Assembly (NCBI RefSeq): GCF_000026145.1
Contig: NC_009445.1
Location: 868,001 to 932,000 of the forward strand
Source: Bradyrhizobium sp. ORS 278
Lineage (GTDB): Bacteria > Pseudomonadota > Alphaproteobacteria > Rhizobiales > Xanthobacteraceae
DNA length: 64,000 nt
Direction of reading: 5' to 3'
The position numbers and the translations under genes are program-made. Position 1 is the first letter of the stretch. Each line of letters begins with the position of its first letter. Under the pieces are notes generated by a model. The model had not been told where the DNA came from. It saw only the letters and a list, made by a program, of their open reading frames with translations, and did no database searches. Positions 45,309-53,785 of this stretch are shown piece by piece.

Positions 45309-46541
45309 ATGGGATTGGACCCGAAGATCCTCGAACGGCTGCGGCTCGGCCTGAGCGACGACGAGCGTCGGCTCGTGATCCGCTCCGCCACGGGCGGGGA
45401 AGAGGTGACCGAATATTCCTTCGGTATCGAAGAGGAGTACTTCCTCGTCGACGCGAAGACGCTGGATGTCGCGATCCGCACTCCCGATGATCTGTTCGAC
45501 GCGGCGAACTGGTCGACCGGCGGGCAGGCGATGCGCGAGATGCTGCAGGCTCAGCTGGAGGTGGCGACCAACGTTCATGTCGACGTCGGGGATGCGCGCG
45601 AGGAGCTAAAATTCCTCCGCCGCGAGGTGGCGAGCGTTGCTGGCCAGTATGGCCTGACGATCCTCGCCTGCTCGACGCATCCGACCGCGCTGTGGCGCAA
45701 CTCGCAGCCCACGCCGAAGCCGCGCTATGCCGAGATGATGGAGGATCTGCGCATCGTCGGCCAGCGCAACATGCTGTGCGGCATGCACGTGCACGTCCAG
45801 CTGCCGGATCCCGACCGGCGCTTCGCGGTCATGCGCGCGATGATCCCCTATATCCCGGTGTTCATTGCGCTCTCGGCATCCTCGCCATTCTGGAATTCAC
45901 GCGAGACGGGGTTGAAGGGCTATCGCCTCGCCGCCTATGACGAGCTGCCGCGAACCGGCCTGCCGGAACTGTTCACGTCGAAGAAGCAGTACGACCGTTA
46001 TGTCGCGGCGTTGACCAAGTCCGGCGTGATGCCCGACGAGAGTCATGTGTGGTGGGCGATGCGACCGTCGCTGCGGCATCCCACCTTGGAATTGCGCGCG
46101 CCCGACGTCTGCACGGCGGTCGACGACGCCGTGGCGATCGCCTCGCTGTACCGCGCCTTGGCGCGGCATCTTTATCTCAATCCCGAGCTCGCCGATGCGG
46201 TCGGCAACGTCGAACGCGCGATCGCGGTCGAGAACAAATGGCGGGCGCAACGCTACGGTACCGACTGCCTGTTTGTGACCGAGGATGGTCCCGTGACCGG
46301 ACAGGAGATCCTCAATCGGACGATCGCCGATGTCGCTGAACATGCCGAGGCGCTCGGCTGTCTCGCCGAGGTCGAGCGCTGCCGGACCATCATGCAGTTC
46401 GGCAGCTCGGCGGACTATCAGCTGCAAGCCTATCGCGAGTCCGGGGGGCAATTGGCAGCGGTGACGCAATGGATTGCGGCCGCGACGGTATCGCGCGCCG
46501 AGCCGCCGCAGTCGCAGCCGTCTGTCGAGCCGGTGCGATAG
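45309..46541 (+). CDS. GCS2-type carboxylate-amine ligase (YbdK-like)
   Basis: A 410-residue member of the glutamate-cysteine ligase family 2: FGIEEEYFLVDAKT near residue 40 (metal/glutamate site), MREMLQAQLEV, CGMHVHVQLPD, SASSPFWNSRETGLKGYR and HPTLELRAPDVC. YbdK-like ligases join glutamate to an amine or amino acid using ATP. AGGA precedes the ATG. It is 19 nt after the asparagine-synthetase-like gene and ends the three-gene cluster. The product is unknown; a short gamma-glutamyl peptide that the two amidotransferases process is a reasonable guess. Confidence 0.85.
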   Translation: MGLDPKILERLRLGLSDDERRLVIRSATGGEEVTEYSFGIEEEYFLVDAKTLDVAIRTPDDLFDAANWSTGGQAMREMLQAQLEVATNVHVDVGDAREELKFLRREVASVAGQYGLTILACSTHPTALWRNSQPTPKPRYAEMMEDLRIVGQRNMLCGMHVHVQLPDPDRRFAVMRAMIPYIPVFIALSASSPFWNSRETGLKGYRLAAYDELPRTGLPELFTSKKQYDRYVAALTKSGVMPDESHVWWAMRPSLRHPTLELRAPDVCTAVDDAVAIASLYRALARHLYLNPELADAVGNVERAIAVENKWRAQRYGTDCLFVTEDGPVTGQEILNRTIADVAEHAEALGCLAEVERCRTIMQFGSSADYQLQAYRESGGQLAAVTQWIAAATVSRAEPPQSQPSVEPVR

Positions 46542-46547
46542 CGCGGC

Positions 46548-47750
46548 TCAGCACGTTCGCATCACGCGGCCGTCGCGCGCGATCAGGCGGCCATCTTTGT
46601 AGACGGATCGTCCTTTGGGCACGGCCGCCACCGCCTCCGGGACGTGCTCGGCATTGAGGGTGACGAAGTCGGCGTGCGCTCCGACCTCGAGACCATAGTC
46701 GGCAAGCCGCAGCGCCTTGGCGCCAGCGGCGGTGACGAGATCGAAGGCAGCCCGCAGCTCGTCGTCGACATAGAAGCCGGAGCGATAGCCAACCATCATG
46801 GCCCGGTTCAACAGATCACCGTCGCCATAGGGCCACCAGGAATCGCGGATGTTGTCGTTGCCGCTGAACACGGTAACGCCGGCCGCGCGCAGCAGAGCCA
46901 CCGGCGGGAAGGGCCGCGCACCCGGCGCGTTGGTCATGATGGCGACGCCCGACGCGGCCAGCACGTCGGCAATCTTCTTCAGCGGCTCTGCCGGGAGATC
47001 GCCGAGCCCGTAGGCGTGGCTGACCGCGACATGGCCCTGCATGCCGAGTGCGCGCGTGCGTGAGGCGATCTGCTCCAGCTCGAACAGGCCGAGCATGCCT
47101 CCATCATGAAGATGGATGTCGACGTCGACGCCATGCTTCTGCGCGACGCCGAACACGACATCGAGATGCTTCTCGACGTCGCGATCGAAGCTCGCCGGAT
47201 CGAGTCCGCCGACCACGTTCGCTCCCTGCTTGATCGCCTCGTCGAGCAGTTCGGGCGTGCCGGGGCTCTTAATAATGCCGCTCTGGGGAAACGCGACGAG
47301 CTGGATCTCGATCAGGTCGCGATACTCCTCCCGCACGCGCAGGATCGTCTCCAGCGACTTCAGCCCGACCGAGCCGTCGACCATCACATGGCTTCGCATC
47401 CGCGCCGTGCCGTGACCGATGCAGAGATCGAGCTGGTTGCGGGCGCGCACGTCCATCGGCGCTGCCGCGGCCATGTTCTCCGCCTGGAAGGCAACGCGCT
47501 CGTGCACGTCGAATCCGTTGGTGCACGGCTTGTGCGGCTTCCAGGCATCGCCATAGAAGCTGGTGTCGAGATGGATATGGCCTTCGACGAAGCCGGGCAC
47601 GACCAGCGCGCCGCCGAGATCGATCACCTCGCGCGCCTCGGGCCGCGCGGTTTCGGCTAGCAGGCCGCTGATACGGCCATGGTCGACCGTGATCGCATGG
47701 CGCGCGCCCCGGTCGAGGCGCGCATTGATGAACAGCTTGTCGACGGCCAT
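46548..47750 (-). CDS. Amidohydrolase (cytosine-deaminase-like)
   Basis: A 400-residue metal-dependent (alpha/beta)8 amidohydrolase. Metal ligands are HxH in VEGHIHLDTSF, His in DIHLHDGG and HVAVSHAYG, and Asp in FSGNDNIRDSWW. The last motif is the cytosine-deaminase (CodA) subgroup pattern. Such enzymes deaminate or hydrolyse N-heterocycles and related amides. The ATG at 47750 has AGGAGG with 4-nt spacing, an exceptionally clear start. It converges with the GCS2 gene (only 6 nt between the stops). Confidence 0.9.
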   Translation of the reverse strand: MAVDKLFINARLDRGARHAITVDHGRISGLLAETARPEAREVIDLGGALVVPGFVEGHIHLDTSFYGDAWKPHKPCTNGFDVHERVAFQAENMAAAAPMDVRARNQLDLCIGHGTARMRSHVMVDGSVGLKSLETILRVREEYRDLIEIQLVAFPQSGIIKSPGTPELLDEAIKQGANVVGGLDPASFDRDVEKHLDVVFGVAQKHGVDVDIHLHDGGMLGLFELEQIASRTRALGMQGHVAVSHAYGLGDLPAEPLKKIADVLAASGVAIMTNAPGARPFPPVALLRAAGVTVFSGNDNIRDSWWPYGDGDLLNRAMMVGYRSGFYVDDELRAAFDLVTAAGAKALRLADYGLEVGAHADFVTLNAEHVPEAVAAVPKGRSVYKDGRLIARDGRVMRTC

Positions 47751-47839
47751 TGATCCTCCTGACGCCAGCATCGGACCGCGAACGGCGGCCCGATGCATTG
47801 TCGATCAGGATCGATCCAAGCCGCAAGCTCAGATGCTGG

Positions 47840-48472
47840 TCACGCCGCGATCGCCTGCGGGAGTCCGGCAATCCAATCACGCGCCAGCGTGATGTCCGCC
47901 TGCGACAGCTGGTGACCCGTTGGCAGCGTCGTATGGGTCACGTCGGCGCCGGCTTCGATCAGCTGGCTGCACAGCTTCGCCGAATTGCTGGCGGGCACGA
48001 TGGGATCGACCTTGCCCGACAGGATCAGCACCGGCTTGCGCGCGAGCTGGACGACCGGCGGCTGAGCGAGCGGCACCATGGCGCGGAACAGGGCCGCGCC
48101 GGCCAGCGCTTCCGGCTGCAGCAGGAGCAGCGCGGCGGCGATGTTGGCGCCGTTGGAGTAGCCGACCGCGACCGGTGCCCCGAGATGATAGCGCTGCCGC
48201 GCCTCGCCGATAAAGGCGCCGAGCTCAAGCGCGCGTCGGCGCACATCGTCCTCGTCGAACACGCCTTCCGCCAGACGGCGGAAGAACCGCGGCATGCCGT
48301 GCTCGAGCACCTGTCCGCGCGGTGACAGCAGCGCTGCGCCGGGCGACAGCGTTGCGCCGAGCGGCAAGAGGTCGTTCTCGTCGCCGCCGGTGCCGTGCAG
48401 GAGCAGCAGCGGTGCCGCTCCCGGGACGCTTCCAGCCTGGAAGCGATGAAGGAAGGACAAGGCCTTGGTCAT
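47840..48472 (-). CDS. Alpha/beta-hydrolase (phospholipase/carboxylesterase type)
   Basis: A 210-residue hydrolase: oxyanion loop LLLLHGTGGDENDLLPLG, nucleophile elbow VAVGYSNGANIAA (Ser in GYSNG), Asp in LSGKVDPIVPA and His in LPTGHQLSQAD. It resembles the YpfH/MhqD esterases, which are often encoded with ring-cleaving dioxygenases in quinone or hydroquinone detoxification. It overlaps the dioxygenase gene upstream by 4 nt (ATGA). Confidence 0.88.
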   Translation of the reverse strand: MTKALSFLHRFQAGSVPGAAPLLLLHGTGGDENDLLPLGATLSPGAALLSPRGQVLEHGMPRFFRRLAEGVFDEDDVRRRALELGAFIGEARQRYHLGAPVAVGYSNGANIAAALLLLQPEALAGAALFRAMVPLAQPPVVQLARKPVLILSGKVDPIVPASNSAKLCSQLIEAGADVTHTTLPTGHQLSQADITLARDWIAGLPQAIAA

Positions 48473-49407
48473 GCGACGTTCTCCTCGAGGTTCGGCAGCA
48501 CGCCCTCGATCTGCTTGCGGTGCGCTTCGAGGAAGGCCGGCAGCTTCAAGTTTCGTCCGAGCTCGGCGACCGGCTCGTCGACGGCAAAGCCGGGAATATC
48601 GGTCGCGATCTCGAACAGCACGCCGCCCGGCTCGCGGAAGTAGATCGAGCGGAAGTAGTTGCGATCCTTCTGCTCGGTCGGATGCAGACCGTGCCGGTCG
48701 ACGAGCTTTTGCGCCATCACGCCCTGCTCGGCATCATCGGCCGCGCGGAACGCGATGTGATGCACGGAGCCTGCGCCCTGCGCGCCGCGCAGGAAGCCCT
48801 TGGCTTCGTAGATGTCGACCACGCTGCCTTGCGCGTCGCCCGGCGCCTTGAAGCGGATCACCGAGCCTTCGCGACCTTGCTCCGCGAAGCCGAACACGTC
48901 GGTGAGCACGGCTGCGGTCTTCTCGGCGGAGTCGAGCAGCAGGGTCACGCCGTGGAAGCCGCGGATCGCATGCTCGGCCGGGATGTCGCCATTGCTATAG
49001 CCCGGCTCGTTCTCCGCGCCGGGAACGCCGACCAGCGCCAGCGCCATTCCGTCAGGATCGGTGAACGGCAGCACGGATTCGCCGAAGCGCTTCTCCAGGG
49101 CCTCATAGGCGATGCCCTTCTCGGTCAGGCGCTGCGTCCAATAGCCGAGCGAGCGCTGCGGTACCCGGAACGCCGTCTGGTGCGTCTCGCCGACGCCGCG
49201 GCGGCCGGGTCGGACCCCAGCCCAGGGGAAGAAGGTCAGGATGGTGCCGGGGCGGCCGGTCTCGTCGCCGTAATAGAAGTGGTAGGTGCCGGGATCGTCG
49301 AAATTGACCGTCTTCTTGACGAAGCGCAGGCCGAGATCGCGGGTGTAGAAGCCAAAATTGTGGATCGGGTCGCCGGCGATCGCGGTGACGTGGTGCAGTC
49401 CGGGCAT
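48469..49407 (-). CDS. Ring-cleaving dioxygenase of the glyoxalase/VOC fold (MhqO-like)
   Basis: A 312-residue protein made of two VOC modules: LHHVTAIAGDPIHNFGFYT (first metal His), ETHQTAFRVP, FHGVTLLLDSAEK (second module) and VHHIAFRAADD with the Glu ligand in GVLFEIATDIPG. It closely follows MhqA/MhqO/LinE-type Fe(II) dioxygenases that open hydroquinone rings. CAGGAGATCC precedes the ATG at 49407. With the MhqD-like esterase it probably forms a quinone/aromatic detoxification pair, controlled by the divergent LysR gene. Confidence 0.9.
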   Translation of the reverse strand: MPGLHHVTAIAGDPIHNFGFYTRDLGLRFVKKTVNFDDPGTYHFYYGDETGRPGTILTFFPWAGVRPGRRGVGETHQTAFRVPQRSLGYWTQRLTEKGIAYEALEKRFGESVLPFTDPDGMALALVGVPGAENEPGYSNGDIPAEHAIRGFHGVTLLLDSAEKTAAVLTDVFGFAEQGREGSVIRFKAPGDAQGSVVDIYEAKGFLRGAQGAGSVHHIAFRAADDAEQGVMAQKLVDRHGLHPTEQKDRNYFRSIYFREPGGVLFEIATDIPGFAVDEPVAELGRNLKLPAFLEAHRKQIEGVLPNLEENVA

Positions 49408-49543
49408 TGTGGATCTCCTGTCTGTAGGGCCGCTGCGGCCCGTCGAATGTCTGAACGCAATATTGGCCGGCTTTGATCTGGAGACAATCCGTGCTCTTGT
49501 GACGTGTCTGTCTACGATTTGGCGACAATGGCGCCTGGAGACC

Positions 49544-50437
49544 ATGGACAAGCTCAGCAGCCTCAGGGCTTTCGTGAAGGTGGTCGAGAGCGGCAGCTTC
49601 GCCGAAGCGGGTCGTCAGCTGCGGCTGTCGCGCTCGGCGATCTCGAAATATATCGGCGAGCTCGAGCAGAGCCTCGGCGTGCAGCTGATCGTCCGGACCA
49701 CCCGCCACGCCAGCCCGACCGAGACCGGCCAGCGCTATTTCGAGCGCGCCGTCGCGATTCTTGCCGAGCTCGATGCCGCTGACCAGGCCGTCAGCCAGTC
49801 GCAGGCCGCACCGCGCGGGCTGTTGCGCGTCAATGCCCCGATGTCGTTCGGCACGATGCGGCTCGGGCCGGTCGTGGCCGACTTCATGGTCCGCTTTCCC
49901 GAGCTGCAGTTGCAGATCGTGTTGAGCGACGACCTGCTCGATCCGGTGCAGGACGGCTTCGACGTGACATTGCGGATCGCCGAGCTGGAATCGTCGAGCC
50001 TGGTGGCGCGCCGGATCACGCCGGTGGACCGGGTTATCTGCGCCGCGCCCGCTTATCTGGCCCGGCATGGCACGCCCGAGAGTCCGGAAGAGCTGCGCCG
50101 CCATTCCTCCCTGACCTACGGCTTTCTGCTGACCGGCAACCAATGGAAGCTCACCGGCCGGGACGGCAATCACTGGATCCAGCCGGCCTGGAGCCTGTGC
50201 GTCAACAACGCCGAGGTGCTGCGCGACGTCGCCATCAAGGGGCAGGGGATTGCGCTGATCCCGCGCTTCATCGCCGCGGATGCGCTCGCCAGCGGCGCGC
50301 TCACCGCAATCCTCTCCGACTACACCGCGCCCCCATTGGCGCTCTACGCCATCTATCCGCCGACGCGGCACCTCTCGGTGAAGGTACGATTGTTCATCGA
50401 CTTTCTGGTCGAGCGCTTCGGCAAGGGGTCGGGTTGA
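49544..50437 (+). CDS. LysR-family regulator divergent to the dioxygenase pair
   Basis: A 297-residue regulator with an N-terminal helix-turn-helix (MDKLSSLRAFVKVVESGSFA, RQLRLSRSAISKYIGELE) and a C-terminal effector-binding domain (LRVNAPMSFGTMRLGPVV). It belongs to the CrgA/DmlR-like group (PTETGQRYFERA segment). GGAG lies 3 nt before the ATG. It diverges from the dioxygenase-esterase operon, so it is the obvious regulator. The 136-nt divergent spacer should contain its site. Confidence 0.9.
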   Translation: MDKLSSLRAFVKVVESGSFAEAGRQLRLSRSAISKYIGELEQSLGVQLIVRTTRHASPTETGQRYFERAVAILAELDAADQAVSQSQAAPRGLLRVNAPMSFGTMRLGPVVADFMVRFPELQLQIVLSDDLLDPVQDGFDVTLRIAELESSSLVARRITPVDRVICAAPAYLARHGTPESPEELRRHSSLTYGFLLTGNQWKLTGRDGNHWIQPAWSLCVNNAEVLRDVAIKGQGIALIPRFIAADALASGALTAILSDYTAPPLALYAIYPPTRHLSVKVRLFIDFLVERFGKGSG

Positions 50438-50528
50438 CCAGTCAGTGGGCCCCGGGTGAGGCGCAAATCGCCTCGAACCTTTAACCGCGCGCTGATAGTG
50501 TCGACGGGTCAGGAGAAAGGACGGACGT

Positions 50529-50885
50529 ATGGGGCGGTTGAGTACGCATATTCTGGATACGGTCAGGGGCAAGCCGGCCGTCGATGTCGCGATTGATCTC
50601 GACATGCTCCAGCCGGACGGCTCCTGGCACCGGATCAAGCAGGTCCTGACCAACGCCGATGGACGCACCGACCAGCCGCTGCTGGCAGGCGACGAGTTTA
50701 CCACCGGCACCTACATGCTCACGTTCCATATGGGCGCATACTTCAAGGCCCACGGCCTCGCCTCCGGCGATCCGCTGTTCCTCGACCTGATCCCGCTCCG
50801 CTTTGCGGTCGCCGATGCCGGCGCGCATTATCACGTGCCGCTGCTCGCGACGCCCTGGAGCTATCAGACCTATCGCGGGAGTTGA
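50529..50885 (+). CDS. uraH: 5-hydroxyisourate hydrolase (transthyretin-like)
   Basis: A 118-residue HIUase that hydrolyses 5-hydroxyisourate, the urate oxidase product, to OHCU. All signatures are present: His7 in STHILDT, Arg46 in TNADGRTDQP, His100/His102 in AHYHVPLL, and the C-terminal YRGS that separates HIUases from transthyretin. The next gene in the operon, 5 nt downstream, carries the decarboxylase that uses the product. No urate oxidase gene is in the window. Confidence 0.93.
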   Translation: MGRLSTHILDTVRGKPAVDVAIDLDMLQPDGSWHRIKQVLTNADGRTDQPLLAGDEFTTGTYMLTFHMGAYFKAHGLASGDPLFLDLIPLRFAVADAGAHYHVPLLATPWSYQTYRGS

Positions 50886-50890
50886 GTGAG

Positions 50891-52318
50891 ATGAGCGCTG
50901 ACGTTTACCCGCGCGACATGGTCGGTTACGGCCGCACGCCGCCGCATCCGCGCTGGCCAGGCGACGCCCGCATCGCCGTGCAGTTCGTGATCAACTACGA
51001 GGAAGGTGGCGAGAACAACATCCTCCACGGCGACACGGCCTCCGAAGCGTTCCTGTCCGAGATCGTCGGCGCGCAGCCCTGGTGGGGCCAGCGCCACATG
51101 AACATGGAATCGATCTACGAGTTCGGCTCGCGGGCCGGCTTCTGGCGGCTGTGGCGGATGTTCACCGCACGCAAGCTGCCGGTGACGGTGTTCGCCATCG
51201 CCACCGCAATGGCTCGCAACCCGGATGCTGTGGCCGCCATGAAGGAGGCGGGTTGGGAGATCGCCTCTCACGGCCTGAAATGGATCGACTATCGCGACTT
51301 CTCCGAGGCCGACGAGCGTGCCCATATCGAGCAGGCAGTCCGTATCCACACCGAGCTGACCGGCGAACGGCCGCTCGGCTTCTACCAGGGTCGCACCTCG
51401 GCGCACACGCTCGACATCGTCCTCAACGAGCAGGGCTTCGTCTACAGCGCCGACTCCTATGCCGACGAGCTGCCGTACTGGATCCAGGGTCCGCACGGTC
51501 CGCAGCTGATCGTGCCCTATACGCTCGACGCCAATGACATGCGCTTTGCGACACCGCAGGGCTTCAATGCGGGCGACCAGTTCTTTGCCTATCTGAAGGA
51601 CAGTTTTGATACGCTCTATGCCGAGGGTGCCGAAAGCCCGAAGATGATGTCGGTCGGGCTGCACTGTCGTCTCGTCGGCCGCCCGGGCCGCGCCGCGGCG
51701 CTGGCGCGCTTCCTCGACTACGTCGTGGGTCATGAGAAGGTCTGGGTTGCGACACGTCTCGACATCGCCCGGCATTGGATCCGGACGCATCCGCCGGCCG
51801 GTGTCTGGCGTCCGTCACAGATGTCGCGCGTGCTGTTCGTTGAGCGCTATGGCGACATCTTCGAGCATACGCCCGAGATCGCCGACCGTGCCTATTGTGC
51901 CGGCCTCAGCGCGTTCGACGATGCAGCGGACGCGTTGCATACGACCTTAATGAACGTCGTCCGCGCCATGAGCCGCGAAGAGAAGCTGAAGCTGATTCGC
52001 GCCCATCCCGAGCTCGCCGGCCGCGAGGCGCTGGCTGGCCAGATGACCAGCGACTCCGTGGGCGAGCAGGGCCGGCTCGGCTTCACCTCGCTCTCACGTT
52101 CCGAATTCGAGCGCGTCGCCGACATCAACCGCCGCTACCGCGACAAGTTCGACATGCCGCTGATCGTCGCCCTGGCGCTGCACGCCGACCGGGCCTCCGT
52201 CATCGCCGAAATGGACCGCCGCATCAGCAACGACCTCGACACCGAGATCGCCAACGCGATCGACCAGATCGGCCACATCACGCGGGCGCGGTTGGCGAAG
52301 AAGTTCGATCAGGAGTGA
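50891..52318 (+). CDS. Fusion of allantoinase (PuuE type) and OHCU decarboxylase (UraD)
   Basis: A 475-residue fusion. Residues 1-305 are a polysaccharide-deacetylase-like metal-independent allantoinase: YPRDMVGYGRTPPHPRWPG, VQFVINYEEGGEN, WEIASHGLKWIDYR and SVGLHCRLVGRPGRA. Residues 311-475 are OHCU decarboxylase: catalytic His in DIFEHTPEIADRAY and HPELAGREA, then LSRSEFERVADINRRYRDKF. Together they turn OHCU to S-allantoin and then to allantoate. The ATG at 50891 is preferred; a TTG at 50882 overlaps the HIUase stop. The fused domains stand in reverse order to the reactions. Confidence 0.93.
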   Translation: MSADVYPRDMVGYGRTPPHPRWPGDARIAVQFVINYEEGGENNILHGDTASEAFLSEIVGAQPWWGQRHMNMESIYEFGSRAGFWRLWRMFTARKLPVTVFAIATAMARNPDAVAAMKEAGWEIASHGLKWIDYRDFSEADERAHIEQAVRIHTELTGERPLGFYQGRTSAHTLDIVLNEQGFVYSADSYADELPYWIQGPHGPQLIVPYTLDANDMRFATPQGFNAGDQFFAYLKDSFDTLYAEGAESPKMMSVGLHCRLVGRPGRAAALARFLDYVVGHEKVWVATRLDIARHWIRTHPPAGVWRPSQMSRVLFVERYGDIFEHTPEIADRAYCAGLSAFDDAADALHTTLMNVVRAMSREEKLKLIRAHPELAGREALAGQMTSDSVGEQGRLGFTSLSRSEFERVADINRRYRDKFDMPLIVALALHADRASVIAEMDRRISNDLDTEIANAIDQIGHITRARLAKKFDQE

Positions 52319-52426
52319 GAGCGAACGGTCTGGTGATCTGGGTCGACGCTGGCTGCCATGAGAGGCGGTGCGCCCAACTCTCCGCGCAAGCCCAGCGAGG
52401 TGAGCACCCGCAATGCTGGAGGCTGT

Positions 52427-53785
52427 TCAAGCTCGATCGGCTAGCACGCGTTCGGTTTGCGCAGCGACATCGAGCAGCAGGCGATCGCGGCCACGCGCTG
52501 CGATCAATTGCAGTCCGAACGGCAGACCCTTTGCGTCTCTCCCGCACGGAATCGAGATCGCGGGTACTCCCGCGTGATTGGCGAACGGCGTGAACACCGC
52601 ATGGCCGCGCGGGCTCGCCGGCCTGCCGCCGATCATCGTCGGACCGAGCTGCGTGAGCGGCCAGGCCACACATGGCACGGTCGGCGCCAGCAGCACATCG
52701 ACGTCCAGAAAAAACGCGGCGAAGGCGCGCGCGATCCGTGCGCTTGCCTGCAGCGCATGCGCGACATCGGCGCCGCCGAGGCCGAGGCCACGCTCGATCT
52801 GCTTGGCGATATCAGGATCGAATTGCGTGGCATCATGGCGAAAGGCGTCACCAAACAGCGCGGCCAGCCCGGCATGCTGCAGCGGCATCACCGCGTCCTC
52901 GGCGAGGTCTGGCGGCCAGATGGGATCGGCATCTGCGATCGGCATTCCTCCCGCGCGCAGCCGATCAATCGCTCGCTGCAGACCGCTGCCGACTTCGTCG
53001 TCGACCGCGACGTCGAGCCCGAGGCGCGGCGAGAACGCCATGCGCAGCGGCTGTGATGCATCCCCCTTTGGCAGATCGAACGTCGCCGGATCGCGCGGAT
53101 CGATCCCGGCCATGGCTTCGAAAGCGAGCCTCGCATCCTCGACATGTGCTGCGATGGGCGCCACGACGGAGATGCCCCATCCGGCCTCGGCAAAGCCGGG
53201 TCCATAGGGAACGGCGCCATAGGACGGCTTGAAGCCGACCACGCCAACATGCGCGGGCGGCCGCCGGCTCGAGCCGCCCGCATCAGTGCCGATCGCCAGC
53301 GGCACGAGACCTGCGGCCACCGCCACGGCAGGTCCGCCGGACGATCCGCCGGGCGTGAGATCCGGGTTATGCGGATGCCGCGTCGGCCCATACAGCAGCG
53401 ACGTGGTGACGCCCTTGCAGGCGAACTCCGAGGTCGCGCCGATGCCCACGATCACCGCGCCGGCGTGGCGCAGGCGCGCGACCGCGATCGCATCCTCGGG
53501 CGCCTTGAACCCCGCGAACAGCTTGGAGCCTTGGGTGATGCGCCAGCCGCCAACCCAGATATTGTCCTTGATCACCACCGGCACACCAGCGAGCGGCAGC
53601 GCCTCACCCGCTGCCACGCGGGCATCGACGGCGTCGGCCTCCGCGCGCGTTCGCTCCGGATCGATCGTCACGACGGCGTTGAGCGCGCGCGCCGCATCGA
53701 TGCGCGTCAGCGCCCGCTCGGCCATTTCCCGTGCCGATCTCTGCCTTGCCAGGACGGTCCCTGCGATCTCATCAGCGCGCATCAA
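52427..53785 (-). CDS. Amidase-signature family hydrolase
   Basis: A 452-residue amidase with the Ser-cisSer-Lys triad: Lys in VVIKDNIWVGG near 73, Ser in TPGGSSGGPAVA near 148 and Ser in GTDAGGSSRRPPA near 170. The amidase family includes allophanate hydrolase, ureidoglycolate-related and many other amide-hydrolysing enzymes, so the substrate is open. Its placement beside purine-pathway genes and an MFS transporter suggests a nitrogen-rich amide. The first codons overlap the MFS gene 3' end by 14 nt. Confidence 0.9.
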   Translation of the reverse strand: MMRADEIAGTVLARQRSAREMAERALTRIDAARALNAVVTIDPERTRAEADAVDARVAAGEALPLAGVPVVIKDNIWVGGWRITQGSKLFAGFKAPEDAIAVARLRHAGAVIVGIGATSEFACKGVTTSLLYGPTRHPHNPDLTPGGSSGGPAVAVAAGLVPLAIGTDAGGSSRRPPAHVGVVGFKPSYGAVPYGPGFAEAGWGISVVAPIAAHVEDARLAFEAMAGIDPRDPATFDLPKGDASQPLRMAFSPRLGLDVAVDDEVGSGLQRAIDRLRAGGMPIADADPIWPPDLAEDAVMPLQHAGLAALFGDAFRHDATQFDPDIAKQIERGLGLGGADVAHALQASARIARAFAAFFLDVDVLLAPTVPCVAWPLTQLGPTMIGGRPASPRGHAVFTPFANHAGVPAISIPCGRDAKGLPFGLQLIAARGRDRLLLDVAAQTERVLADRA

